DNA from: Anthracocystis setariae
Taxonomy: Eukaryota > Basidiomycota > Ustilaginomycetes > Ustilaginales > Ustilaginaceae
Direction of reading: 5' to 3'
Assembly (NCBI GenBank): GCA_928724745.1
Contig: CAKMXJ010000037.1
Span: forward strand, 1,240,001-1,304,000
DNA: 64,000 bases
How positions within the stretch are numbered: position 1 is the first letter of the stretch; every line of letters begins with the position of its first letter. Under the pieces are notes generated by a model. The model made no database searches and was not told where the DNA came from. It saw only the letters and a program-made list of their open reading frames with translations. Shown here piece by piece: positions 20,230 to 33,100 of the stretch. A program made the position numbers and the translations under genes.

Positions 20230-21467
20230 CTGCTTGTGCTTCTGTCAGCATGGAAGAGGTGCGGCTCGCATGATGGTACTCGTGTAATTTGCGCCTGATG
20301 GTCGTTGGCGTCCCTCCATCTACGGATCGGCGGTACAACGGGGCGCGCTAGCCGGCATGCCCTGGCGCTTTCGGCTGGATGAAACTAACACTTCTGATAC
20401 TTGTCGCACATTTCCTCCATCTCGACGCAGAAGCACAAGTTGGATCACGGACAGAAAGGGGAGATCGATTGGTTGAATTGCTTACACTTGCTCTTTTTGC
20501 ATCTTTCTCGTTGTTCGGACACATAGGTTTTCTCCTTACCATCAGCTCGTGTGGGTGCTCTTCTGATCAAGCTTTTTTTGTGTTCCTTCTCGTTAGCTCA
20601 TGCTTGTGTATTTGTACGCTCTTTGCATTTCATCATTCACCGAATCATTGCCCTGCTAATCCTTTTGATGGGAGCTGTGCTGAGAGTTCCGTTAGAAGGA
20701 GTTGAGCGTTAAAGAGAGATTGGCGCAGCGGGTCACGGTCACGGGTGATCGACGTCCAAAGCAACAGCAATAATGAGAGGATCCCACTTCCACTCTTTAA
20801 GGACCCTTAGGGTTGTGTGTTTGCGATATGGGATTGTGTGATCATTGCAATTGCTTTTGTCGTTGATTTCGACCTAGCCGCCGGAGCGCAGAAGAAGGCA
20901 AGCGAGAGGCGTCCATTGCCAGGAGCGGTTTCGAAACTGCTTAGCATGCGACGCTCGAGCCCCTCAATCAGGGCTTTACGCAATGACGAGCGTTTCTTGA
21001 TCAACTCAGCTCAACGCCTATCGCAATTCGATATTGGAACGGTGTTCGATAGGCCTTTATGAGACTCAAATATTGTCGTCGCCGCCCTGGAAGCGATCGT
21101 GCATCTTGGGCGGTGGCGGCGGGCGGCGGGCGGCGGTCGGGGTCAGATGCATCTCCCAAGCTGCACAAAGCATATGATTACTGTATCATGCGGGTGGCAC
21201 TTGATTGTGGTATTGTTTTCAACAACGCCTTGCTTCGGTTGTCAGTGTCGCCGAAAGCGGTCAAAGCCCTCTAATGCAACAATGTACTCCATACTCAACA
21301 ACAATACGTTGACTCAACTGCTTGCCATGCCAAGTTTGAGATCGGCGAGCAACTATAATACTAATATAATATGGGATACAATGTGGAAATGCAGCCATCA
21401 CACTGTAACGATACTCTACAGTCTACTGTATAATATATATTCAGGGGTCGGCAGTGCTTGTCGGAAA

Positions 21468-21498
21468 GTGTGTGTGTGTGTGCGTGTGTGTGTGTGTC
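21468..21498. repeat. (GT)n microsatellite
   Basis: Alternating GT over about 30 bp with a single C interruption, intergenic. Confidence 0.9.
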
Positions 21499-21800
21499 TG
21501 CCGTGTCGATCTATTCTCCTCACACATGCCTTTTCCTGAGACCGTGGACAGCAAAGAAAGGTGATTATACGAAATTGCATCGGGCACGGGCAGTCAGCCA
21601 GCGACGATGCGACGGGATGGGATGTGATCTTCGGAAGGAGACCGAATCACAATTTTGCTTAACTGACTGAGCTGTTCTGTATTAAGTACTGTAGTTGAGT
21701 TAGCCACGCAGGCCACAATTTCAGTACGGTACAGCACAGCAAAGAGCTGCACCCCTCGCCTGAGCAAGCCATGGATGAATACTACTCAGCCGCGGTCAAA

Positions 21801-21820
21801 AGAGAGAGAGAGAGAGAGAG
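21801..21820. repeat. (GA)n microsatellite
   Basis: Ten AG units in intergenic DNA upstream of the HECT ligase gene. Confidence 0.9.
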
Positions 21821-22692
21821 CGGTGCAGTAGTCAGGCACATCGCATCAGCTCCACTTTTCCAGCTGCTCTTTTTTTTTAAATGATTTTTATCAGCAGCAG
21901 CTTGGCTCATCGCGGGTTGCGGCTGCCTGCCTATTCGCCACTGTGTAGTGCATACAGTCAAGTGAGTGCAGTGAGTGCAGTGATTTCGTTGATTGGCTTT
22001 GCTGCTTCGTTTCAATGGCCGCCGCAATACCGCTGCCACTGCCACTGCCGCCCGCCGCCAATAGCATGCAACCTCCTGACTCCCTTTCATCACCCACCCT
22101 TTCCAATCATCTTCCCCCCACCACCACCACCACCACCAAACAAAGGCTTCTGTCCCTTCAACGCTCGTCTTGCCGCTAGGAGTTCTGGCTCTGCTTTGCT
22201 CTCGCGCCACGTTTTGCAACCCAGCAGTGTAATCACCAAGGATAGAGCTCAGCAATCCAACACTTGGCCACACTTATCCCCATTGTTGCCTCCTACTAGG
22301 TGTTGTGGTCCTGTTATCCCAGCATATTCGCATAGCACCATCATCGTAACGATTCCACCTCAAGCAACTCATACCATTGTCGTCCATCTTCTCGTATGAA
22401 TCCTCACTTGGCATATCACTCATCCAGTCCTCATCTTCTTCCAACGTCGTTCATGCCAACCATTCGGCCGTAAACGAGCTGCTTTCTCCCTCAGCCCAAC
22501 ATTCGCATTGTGCAAGCCTAAGCCACTGCTCTTGTTCTTTGCTGCTCGTCGTGTCCACCCCGTATCTGACGTCGCATCTTCGTTCTCTCGGACGCTGTCG
22601 ATCCCATCTGATTGGGTTGTACACTCGTCCTCAGCCAAGTGACTCTGCATACAGTAGCTTGATCGAGCTTGAACAGCTAAGTGGCATCCTCC

Positions 22693-24017
22693 ATGCCTAG
22701 CGATCGCAGCCGCGCCAAGTCCACATCCCCCTCCAAAGCTCGCTCAATACCTCAAACCTCGACCGTCTCGCCTTTCGTAGCAAATCATCCTACCGTCGCT
22801 TCTGCCGCTGTCGCATCGCACACCCTTGCTCAAAGCTCAACCACAAACGCTGCTCGGCCTCCAGTCCCTTCACCTCGCAGAAGCCGCAGACTTTCCGGCA
22901 CTGCCTCCGATTCGCAAAGCGAAGCCTCATTCGCATCCACAAGCCACGCCTCAGCCCCTGTGACGCCTGCCACGGTCATTTCTGCTTTCGCCTCTCATCC
23001 CACCACTAGTTGCAAGTCTCCGCTTTCCCCCAGTCGTTCCCTAGCGACCCGATCTTCCACCTTGGCGCCCCTTCAATCCACCCCGTCCCGGGTTGGTGCT
23101 GGCGGTTCCTCCTCCACTGATCTCGACGCTAGCCCTGCACTCAAGTCAGGCAGCTCTCGCAACGCCAAAGCCAAAGCCAAAGCCAAGGCAAACGCTTCAC
23201 CCCTTCCCCACTCCTCGGCCTCTCCATCCACTTCCTCGTCTGGCAAAGGGTAAGCAAGCATCCCAACGATTGTGCTCTCGTCTCGCCCTTTACTGAGAAA
23301 TCATTGCTCACCCTTTCTTTTTCTCCCTGTACGCTTCCGATGCTTGGCTTCCTTACTGCTTCCTCTCTTGGCTATATCATCAGAAAGCGCAAAGCCAGCC
23401 CACCCGCCTCGCAACAAACCTCGTACAAGTCGGTTGTGCCTGCTGTCGAAAGCGTGCCCAGCAACAAGCGTCAAAAAACGATTCCTCAGTCCGAGAGCCC
23501 AGATCGAAGCTCGCGCCGCAGTTCCACCACTTCGCCCTATTCGCTTCGCTCGCGTGGCAACGTGACAGACCGACCTTCTTCCTCCTCGGCTGCATCCACC
23601 AGCACTCCATCCAAGATGGCTGGAATCAACTCAAACGGCACAGAGAGCCGAAGTTCGGCTCGATCCGTTTCCGTCAAGACCAAGACCAACTCAAAGTCTC
23701 AACGTCCTTCCGCCAGCGGCTCTGCTGGCTCTCCCCGCACCGCTCAGCGCCTCGAGTGCTCGGATGAGTCGGGTTCGCTCAACAGCCGTGACGACGACGA
23801 CGTTCACATGTCCGAGCTGAATGGCTTCGACGACTCCGTCGAGCCGCGTTCAGCTGCCAAGAAGGACGACAACTCGCACGTCAATGTTGTTGAGGAGGCT
23901 CAAGATGCAGCTGCGGCCGATGAAGATGCACCGTTGCACATGGACTACTTGGATGACCTCGATCAAGACGACAACGAAGATGAAGACGAGGATGATGAGG
24001 ACGGACACGATCATCAC

Positions 24018-24055
<38 letters not shown>

Positions 24056-27000
24056 CGACGATGACGACGAAGAGGCCAGGCCTCCGCGTGATTCTGATGC
24101 GCTCGGAACGTTCGAGGACGAAGACGACGACGAAGATCCGGAGGACGACGATCGCGGCGCTGGCATGTTTGGGCTCAATCTCCGTGCTATGGCTGGCTAC
24201 ATGTCTGGTTTGTCGACGCGGTTCCGCAGCCTGCTCTCTGCATTGCGTAAGGAATCCGACGCCACTGCCCAGATGGTGGCGCTTCAGGATCTATCGGAGC
24301 TTCTCAGCGTCAGTACCGAAGACACGCTCGCCGGCTACTTCCCCACCGATGCATTCGTCAAGGAGCTCGTCTACATACTGGGTGGCCCCAAGCCGGACCG
24401 CGCCGATCTCGGAGGCAGATCTGCCAAGATCGAGCCTGTGGACGATGGCATGGACGACGAGATGAGGGCGGTGCTCTCCGCTGCGGCTGCGGCCGACATG
24501 GAAGATAATGGTGAGAAGGAGCTGCTCGCTTGTCGCTGCTTGGCCAACCTCATGGAGGCCATGCCGTACGCGGCCCACAGCGTCGTCATGCACGGTGCCG
24601 TCCCTGTGCTCAACTCCAAGCTCATGGAGATCACCTTCATCGACCTTGCCGAGCAGGTGCTCCAGACGCTCGAAAAGGTTTCCCAAGACTACCCTAGCTC
24701 CATCGTCAAGGAAGGCGGTCTGTCTGCCATTCTGCAGTACCTCGACTTTTTCAACATCCACATTCAGCGCACCGCCGTGTCGGCTGCGGCCAATTGCTGT
24801 CGCAAGCTGACTCCTGATTCGCTCAGCATGATCAAAGATGTCATGCCCATCATCCAGAACGTCCTCACTTACAGCGATCAACGTCTGGTCGAATCGGCGT
24901 GCAAGTGTGTCGTTCGCGTCGTCGAGAGCTACCGCGCATATCCTGAGCTGCTCGAGCAGCTTCTGACCGGCGAGCTTCTCGCTGCGCTCAACAATCTTCT
25001 TCTGCCAGCTTCATCCTCGACGAGCTCCAACACCACCCTAGGCGCCAGCGTGTACACCGACGTTCTCAAAGCGCTCGGCACCGCTTGTCGCAGCAGTCCT
25101 CGCCTTGCGGTTTTGCTGCTGGAAAACAACATTGTCGAAACGCTGTACCATCTGCTCACTGGCTCACCTGCACCAACTGACGCTGCTTCCGCCCGCCCTC
25201 ATGGTGTCAAGCTGGAGTCTGAACAGGCTTCCGGACCCAACAGCAACGCCGATACTGCCGCAGTGGCCGTTGTTCCTGAAGGCGGTGCCGATACTGCCGC
25301 CTCATCTGTCGCCGTGGCCGATATGGCCGTGCTCCAAAACTTGGCGCAGCGGCCCAAGGAGCAGATCCAGGAAGCGCTCTCCCTCGTCGGGGAGCTGTTG
25401 CCTCCTCTGCCTCGCGATGGTGTTTTCGACCCGCGAGCCTACACCGAGAAGGCGTACCTCAAGCGAGCTGCCAAGCAGGCGTCTTCGACATCGCAGTCCA
25501 AGGACGAAGGTGAGCAGACTGCCAAGGACGCGTTGGGTAAAGTTGGCAACGCCTCAAACGACACACCTCGACCTTCCACCTCTCGCTCCAGCTCCACCCG
25601 CAGCAAGCTGGCTCGTACCAAATCGGACAAAGAGGTGCAGCGAGAGGCAGCTCAGAACAAACGTGTCGAGATGCTGCACAGTCGCACCGCCCTCGTCAAG
25701 CGATTCACCCACCTCGTCTTGCCGACATTGGTCGAAGTCTATGCAGCCAGCGTTGCACTCCACGTGCGTCACAAGGCGATCAACGGCATCCTGAAGATCA
25801 TCAGCTTCGTCGACGCCGAGTCGCTAGCTGAAGTGCTTGACAACGTCCCCCTTGCAAGTTTCCTGGCTGCTATTCTTTCGTCACGAGACCATCCTACGTT
25901 GATCAACGGCGCCCTCCAGATTGTCGAACTGCTGACCGAGAAGCTACCTTCCCTTTACACGGCTCTTCTGCGACGTGAAGGCGTCATGTGGGAGATTGAC
26001 GACATCGCATCGCAGACACCGTCGGCCCGCCCACCCAGCTCGAGCTCTACCGAAAAGACAGGCAGCAACGGCGCCGACATCGAGCGACTAAGCGCAAGTC
26101 AGCCTCTAAGCTTGCCGCGTGCTGCCGCGTCTGCTGAGCCGGGCGCGACGGGTTTCGCTGCCGGCTCTGGATTGGCACGTCTCATTGCTGCCGCGTCCGG
26201 CTCGAGCCAAGGCTCTTCGTTCCTTGACGCCGCGGGTCACCGGATCGGCTCGTCCTCCTCGGTTTCGGCCTTCAACGCGCAGATCTCGGTCGAAGCAATG
26301 GATGCAAGCATCTGGCGTGCTCGTGTTCTGCGCGACAAGTTTGAGGCCGAGTCCAAGTCTTCAGAAGGTGCTCAGAGCGCAGCTCAGGCGCTTGACCATA
26401 TCAAGGACCTGGTCAAGCGTCTGTCCGCTGCTGCCAGCAGTGGCCAGGACGCAGACGCTCAAGAAGTACTTCAAAAGGTATCTTCGCTCTTCTCCCGTAG
26501 CGAGGATCCCATCTCGAGTTTCGAGTTGCTCCGTTCCGGTCTCGTCGAGGCTCTGTACTCCTTCGCTACCTCCAGCGAAGGAGGCATCCCCCTCGAGCGC
26601 AGACGTTTGCTGCTTACCCGAACTCTGATGGGCACAGACGCCTCTACCGGTCTTAGCGGAGCCACGGGCTTGGTTAGGAGGCTGCAGGAGGCTCTCAGCC
26701 GCCTCGAGAATGTCGAAATCACCACCGCGCTTGGCGGAGGCAGCGACGAGGTTCGCAAGAGCCCCAGTGCCATGCTCGGGCGTCAGCTGCGGCTGCGACT
26801 ACAGGCGGAGGATGCCACCGACATTCCTCGCAGTTGCAACAACATCGTCGTCACCATCCATGCCGTAGCCACGTTCCAGTCGCTTAGTGACTATCTTCGT
26901 CCCAAGATTGCCGGATCGTCTGCTGCCACTGCTTCGGGTTCGGGCGCAGCTGGATCATCTGCTTCTTCTCGGCTCTCTTCGGTGCTTGCAGCTTTCGCCG

Positions 27001-29657
27001 CAGCGACTGGATCGGGCGCTTTCCCCGAACTCGGTGGAAGCAGGGCAGCAGAGAGCAGCAGCGGAACCGCCGACACCAAAGCTTCCAGCTCTTCGCTTGT
27101 CAAGACTGATGCCGACACAAGCACCTCGAGCAAGCCTGCCGATCCGTCTGCCGAGAAGGAGAAGAGCAAAGCAAAAGAAGGCGAAGCGTCTGCATCTGGC
27201 TCTACCTCAGCCGGAAAGAGCCGCGAGGACGAAGCTCGCGACGATGCTCGTGCACTTGCCCGACACCTCTTTGGCGGCGACGATGCAGGCTCGGCTGGTG
27301 ATAACGATGTCGCGAGCAGGGCAAAGGGCGATGGGGACGACGATCGCCGCTCTGACGAAGCGCTTGCACGCTCTCTCATGGAAGGCTTGCTTCAAGGCGC
27401 CGAATTCGAGGACGATGAGGGCTTCACGGATGAAGAGGGAGGCTTCGAGGAAGAAATCCTTCAGAGCGAGATCCCGACCGAGGCTGCCGGTGTCTCGGCG
27501 ACTGGACTTGGTTCCACCGACAGTGCAGAGGCTGCCGACAAAACCATCAATCTTGACGTCGAAAAGGAAGGCGGCAACATTGTGGCCAAGACACCAGAGG
27601 GTACGCACATCGCTTCGCCCAGCAACGGGTCAGGCACGCCAAAGCCAACGGACAAAGGTGCCGTTGGCCCTTCCGCCTCGCCGGGATCCTCGTCGGCCAC
27701 TGCCAGCCCGTCCAAGCCGGCCACCTCCTCGTATGCATCGGCCCTGCAGAAGAAACCCACGGACTGGCACCTGGAGTTCTCGCTTGGACCGGAGAAGCTC
27801 ACGCTCGACACCACCATCTACGGCGCTGTTCATCGATTCGAGACTTCACAACAGGGTTGCAGCGCTTCCGGTGCAGTGACTTCGCTCACAGGCTCTTCAT
27901 CATCTCTGCAAGGCGGCAACAGGCACATCTGGAGTAATGTCTACACGGTCAAGTACAAGAAGGTTCCGGGCGCTGATGCCAAGCCGCCAGCTGAATCGAC
28001 GCCTGAACCCACGTCTGCCGAGACTGTCGCCATCGAGCTCCCGGCATCGATCAAGGAGGACGCTCCCCACGCCAAATTGCTGCAATTACTTGCCGTCTTG
28101 CATTCTCTGAACATGGCGTGGCGGGAATTGTCACAAGCGGCGGCTACGGAAGGCACCGAAGCAAACGCAAGCGACCAGGTCGCTGGCACGCCAGGACCCG
28201 CTCTGTCCGAATCTGCCTTTGTCAACAACAAGCTGACCGCCAAGCTCAACCGCCAGCTCGAGGAGCCCATGATCGTCGCGTCGGCCTGCTTGCCTGCATG
28301 GTCGACCGATCTGCCCAAGCACTTCCCCTTCCTGTTCCCCTTCGAGGCTCGCTTTGCGTTTTTGCAGTCGACGTCGTTCGGCTACGCTCGTCTGCTCACT
28401 CGATGGCAGACGCTGCACAGTCGAAACCAGGATGCGAGCAGCAGCAGTTCTTCGCGGCTGGACGACTCGTTCGGCTTCCTAGGACGTCTGCAGAGGCAAA
28501 AGGTGCGCATCTCGCGTGCAAATCTACTGGCATCGGCAGTCAAGGTGTTTGAGCTGTACGGCTCCAACTCGTCCGTGCTTGAGGTCGAGTACTTTGAGGA
28601 AGTGGGAACGGGCTTAGGTCCGACGCTCGAGTTCTACTCGCTCGTCTCGAAGGAGTTCGCACGGAGGGACCTCAAGATTTGGCGTGACAGCCGAGCTGGA
28701 GGCGCGGATGAAGGTGGCCGTCAGTACGTGCACAGCCCACTAGGTCTCTTCCCGGCACCTCTGATCAGCGATGGGGTGGAAGAGACGACCGAGGCTGGCT
28801 CGTTGAGTGGTAACCAGGACAAGGTGTTGCAGCAGAAGCGTCTGCAGGCATTCCGGATCTTGGGTCAATTTGTCGCCAAGGCGTTGCTCGACTCGCGTAT
28901 CATCGACTGCAACTTTTCGCCCGTTTTCATGCGAGCGGTGCTGCACCAGCATGTGGTGCCTACGTTGGCCACCCTGTCTATGGTGGATGGTACGTTGGCG
29001 CGGTCGCTCGCTTCGATGCGCGACATGAAGGCGGACGAGGTGGAGTCGCTGGGACTCGACTTTACGCTGCCTGGTTACGATTCGATCGAGCTGCATCCTG
29101 GCGGCAGAGACGAGAACGTTACGGGCGACAACTTGGAGCAGTACATTTCGGAAGTGTTGGACATGTCGCTGCACAAGGGTATTCGCGCGGCGGTACGTGC
29201 ATTCCGTCAGGGCTTCAACCTGATCTTCCCGATCGCTGCCATGTCGAGCTTCACGGCGGATGAGCTGGTGATGCTGTTTGGCAACACGGAGGAAGACTGG
29301 AGTGAAGCTACGCTGCTGGCGAGTGTCAAGCCCGACCACGGATTCAATGCCGACTCGCCGACGTTCCGCGACATTATCGGCATCATGGCGTCGTTTGATG
29401 TGAGCGAACGTCGAGAGTTCCTGCAATGGCTTACTGGATCGCCCAAGCTACCGATCGGAGGATTTGCGGGGCTGCATCCGCAACTGACGATCGTCAAGCG
29501 TCCTCACGAAGCGCCGTTGACACCGGATGACTACCTGCCGAGCGTCATGACGTGTGTCAACTATCTGAAGATGCCCAACTACTCGTCGCGCGAAAAGATG
29601 CGCGAGCGTCTGCAGACGGCTATGAAGGAGGGGTCGACGAGCTTCCACCTGTCTTGA
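22693..29657 (+). CDS. UFD4: HECT-type E3 ubiquitin ligase, UFD4/TRIP12 family
   Basis: Two exons, 22693-23249 and 23384-29657 (split Gly codon, donor GTAAGC, acceptor ATCAG), give 2276 residues. The first ~370 residues are Ser/Pro-rich and basic. A strongly acidic Asp/Glu/His tract sits near 24000-24075. Armadillo-type helical repeats follow (from about LRAMAGYMSG onward). A long Ser/Ala/Glu-rich middle leads to the C-terminal HECT domain, whose catalytic Cys is C2243 in MTCVNYLKMP, 34 residues from the end. The C-terminus ends EGSTSFHLS, nearly identical in style to TRIP12. The family ubiquitinates N-degron and ubiquitin-fusion (UFD pathway) substrates. ARM plus HECT together with the C-terminal motif make UFD4/TRIP12 the best call. 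The start ATG at 22693 is the first in frame. Confidence 0.93.
23250..23383 (+). other. Intron of the HECT ligase gene
   Basis: 134 bp, donor GTAAGC, acceptor ATCAG. Splicing splits a Gly codon (GG/A) and restores the long downstream frame; unspliced, the first frame ends at the TAA directly after the donor. Confidence 0.85.
23999..24078 (+). repeat. GAC/GAT trinucleotide run encoding poly-Asp
   Basis: About 80 bp almost entirely of GAC, GAT and GAG codons inside the HECT ligase gene; encodes an Asp run with a few His and Glu residues. Confidence 0.9.
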
Positions 29658-30144
29658 TCGTCGTTGCCGTTTTTCAAGATGTTCATCAGCGATCTGGTTC
29701 ATCACCATCACCATCACCAACTTGATCATGATCATCATCATCATGATCATCGTCATGATTACTATTTGTACCAAAGTTTTCCGATGTTTCAATTGAAGCG
29801 ACGATATGCATTCGGTTGTCTTTGTGTGTATGGACAAGTGACGAGATGGCTTGGGGTTGGATTGCGGAAGCGGCTTTTCTGTGTGTTTTGTGGCATTGGA
29901 GCGGTTAGAAAAGGGTAGGTAAGGGGAAGAAATAATAATTTTAATTTAATAACATTATTTTGTTACATTTTAAATTGATGCGGGTTTGGACCTTTTGGTT
30001 TGGTTGGGGGATGAATAATATATTATATTGGGTAAAGGTCGATGTCCAGGGCTGGTGGTGACTCTGCCGTTGACCACCAATTCTTCTAGGTTTGCCAACT
30101 GGAGAACACACTTGGGGTATATATAGGGGATTGGGATATGGACC
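29658..30144. other. Intergenic region with CAT/ATC repeats
   Basis: 487 bp. Just past the HECT ligase stop is a CATCAC and ATGATC repeat patch (29697-29757) with self-complementary TGATCATGATCA blocks that could fold into a hairpin. An AT-rich stretch at 29930-29975 probably includes polyadenylation signals. No gene seen. Confidence 0.6.
29697..29757. repeat. CATCAC / ATGATC short tandem repeats with palindromes
   Basis: Tandem ATCACC units followed by ATGATC and ATC units. TGATCA and ATGATCAT are self-complementary, so a stem-loop is possible in the 3' UTR of the HECT ligase transcript. Confidence 0.7.
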
Positions 30145-33100
30145 ATGACATCGGTTACTTGTTTGGACGAGCGAACGGGGATGGCTGTTTCACGGCATGA
30201 TTCGTCTTCGTCTTCGGCCTCCTGGTTAGGGGTTCGGGACGGTTTGGAGGCGAGGTTGGAGAGGGCGGGCGGGAATATCGATAGCGTGTGTGTGCAGTTG
30301 GACAACTTCCAGGTTGCATCACAGTTTACAAGCAAGATGGCAATGTTGTTGCAGCCGCTGGGTCCGTTGGCGTTCCTACCGGCTACGGTGGATGTCGAAG
30401 AGGATCGGGTTTGGGTTAGACAGGATTGCCCAGGGTTAAGCGTGGAGGACGAGGTGAGGTTAGAGGACGCAGTGCTGGAAGTTCTGACAACCGTACCCGC
30501 AATGGGGGGGAAGGAGGAGGAGGAGGGTGGGGTTCGGGTTCAAGTCAGCTTGGATGCGCCAAGTAGGACGCTCGAGGTGAGGTATAAGAGCATGTCGATT
30601 CGACAAGCGCAGTTGCAGCTGCAGAAAAGGAAGGCAAGGTTCCTCGCCGAAGCGCTTAAGTTGCGACAGAGTCAACCCACGAAAGAGAAACAAGCAAAAC
30701 ATCAGTCGCCAAGCAACAACGTGCATGTCCTCAACCAAGACCAGCACGCACTCAACGAGGAAGGCCTTCCATTCTACGAACCCGTCGAGCGGATTAGCGA
30801 ACAAGACGCGACCAGGGAGAACAAGGCGTACATGCAGCCGTTTGTTCGCGACGACAAAGAGACGGCAATGGACAAGGACAAGAGGAAGCAATGGATGCAC
30901 GACATGTTGAGCAAGTTGGAGGCAGAGGAAAATGCCGAGATCTCATCCTCGTCCGAGGACGAGCAGCTGACTCGCACCCACCAACACCCTGGTACCACAC
31001 ACCCGCTACCTGCGGAGGAAGAGACACGTGTAGTCCTGCGCATCCGCACACCTTCCCCACCCCCGTCACCGGAACACCAACGCACCACCAAACCGCTACC
31101 CGAGATCGTGTCCGCGACTCGACCTCCTCCCGTCAAATCCGCGCTGAAACCCACCGCCGCACGACCGGACCTACTCCAACGTCCCTCGTTCGGCGCCTCT
31201 GGCATCCGACACGGCTTCCTCAACCTGAACCCCTCGAGTCCCGGCGCGATCCAAAGCAGCTACTCGTGGGAAGACCTCGAGAAGGAGCAAAAGCCCAACC
31301 CCCAACCACCCGCCCGCCTTGAATCGGAACGCTACTCGCGCAGTCACACTCCGACCCCGCTCAGTCGCATCGAAAGTCCTACCGGCAGCGGAACCAGCAC
31401 ACCGAGCAAGAAAAGCGTACGCATCCAATCGCCCGAACGCGGCCGGACGCATCCGGAACAGACGGCAGGTTCGGGACTCACGCCTCTGCAGCGTGCGCTC
31501 AAATCGAGTGTACGCGTCAAGGAGAATTACACGGAGCCACCTTCGGGCACGGCCGAGAAGCGACATAAGGACGATGTCGGCGTGGAGGAGGAGGCGGAGC
31601 GCATCGTGCAGTTGCTAGGGCCCGGCGTGGTGGAGGGCCATCCGAGTGCCCCTCCGCCAGATGTGCTGATGAAGATGCAGGAGGAGTACGAGCTGGATAA
31701 GCGGTTGTCGACTCCACAGGCGATTGCGGAGAAGCAGAGGAGGGAGGAGCAGCAGAGGGAGATCGAACGGCTCCAGCGATTGAACCAGAAACCCGCATTG
31801 GGGCAGAGCGTTATGGAACGCAGCACAGCCAGAGCAAAAGGAAAAGGAAAGGAGAAGGAGGCGGACAAAATCCAAGGCGCCAGATTCAGCGCATTCAAGG
31901 CTGGGTTTCTCAACCAAAAGCCTGGACAGCCCAAGTTCGTGCCGAACAAGGTCGAGAGGAGGCCAGGGCCGAGGGAGAGTCTAGGCATCTCGGCGTTGGA
32001 GCGCGCGGGTCGGGGCGATGACGAGTTGGCGGAACGCAGGGTGGAGATGGGCTTGAGTGCGGCAGTGCCCCATGCTAGGCCGAGCAAGGCGTATGCGGAG
32101 AAGATCAGGGCGCGGCAGGAGGGGCTTGTCGTTTCGGGTGAGGAGGGAGGGCAGGAGGGAGCGGCGGTGAAGCTCGCGAGGCCCGTGGAGGGGGATGATG
32201 AGCCGCGTGCGGGTAAGGTCAGGTTCGGTCCTCCCGCCGGTGCCACGGATGCGGATGGAGAAGAGGTCAACGATATCGTTCCGAGCGAGACGCTGGATAA
32301 TCACCTGCCCGAGGAAGTCGACAGCGCGAGGGAGGTGGATGAGGAACAGGAAGAGCCCAAGATCGAGGGTGAGGGCGCGGATACAGACGATGAGGATGCT
32401 TACTTTGACTCGTACGTCGACAAGTCTCGTCGTGCTGCAGCCGAGAGTAGGGGGCTGGACGAGGATGATGGATTTGATGATGAAGATGACGATTGGGATG
32501 TGGATGAGGTGGACGATTTCGACGATGACGAGGATGATGAATTTGGGTATGATGCGGACGATCTGATGGCACTGGCACCGCAGATGGGGGGAGCGGAGGG
32601 TTTGGTGGAGCATCCCGAGTTGATGCGCGAGTACGAAGAGGCGAAAGCCAAACTCGCTGCTATGGGGCTTCATCTGCCTGGTGGTTCCTCATCCTCATCC
32701 TCGTCGAAATCGCAGCTCGGGGAAGAGGAAGAGGAGGAGGAGGAGGAGGATTACGAAGATGATGTGGTTCCGCTGAATGCAGCTGTGGAGGGCCCCGAGT
32801 ACCAGGGCAACACGGTTTCCAACGAGAAAGGCGCATCGAGGATCTCCAGATTCAAGGCCTCTCTTGCCCACCAGCGACTCAATCCTACTCCCACTTCCAC
32901 CGGCAAACTACCCTCTGACACGGCGAACATCGAAGAGCTTCTCAAATCCGCGCGGAATGTGGGCCAAGCGAGCGGTTCAGCCGCATTCGAGATGGACGGG
33001 TACATTACCTCACCTCAAGGCGAAGGCGAGGAGAAGGGTGCACCGGTGATGATCATCCCGCAACTTGCGCCGGTACGGTTCGCCAAGAACGGAGATCTGA

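Larger units (their letters stand above)
20160..22692. other. Long intergenic region upstream of the HECT ligase gene
   Basis: 2.5 kb with no supported gene. It holds five tandem TTGGTG units (20204-20229), a GGCGGC-rich patch near 21113-21137, a (GT)n tract at 21468-21498, a (GA)n tract at 21801-21820, CCACCACC repeats near 22115-22137 and four TAC(T/A)GTA heptamers (21179, 21424, 21688, 22650). One plus-strand frame at 20379-20705 begins with a signal-like segment but has no other support. Confidence 0.55.

Noticed and set aside
20379..20705. 108-codon frame starting with a signal-peptide-like segment
   Set aside because: Later hydrophobic stretches, no family and no neighbour context; likely chance in non-coding DNA.
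21881..22399. 172-codon frame with a poly-Pro run
   Set aside because: The run comes from a CCACCACC microsatellite; no domain.
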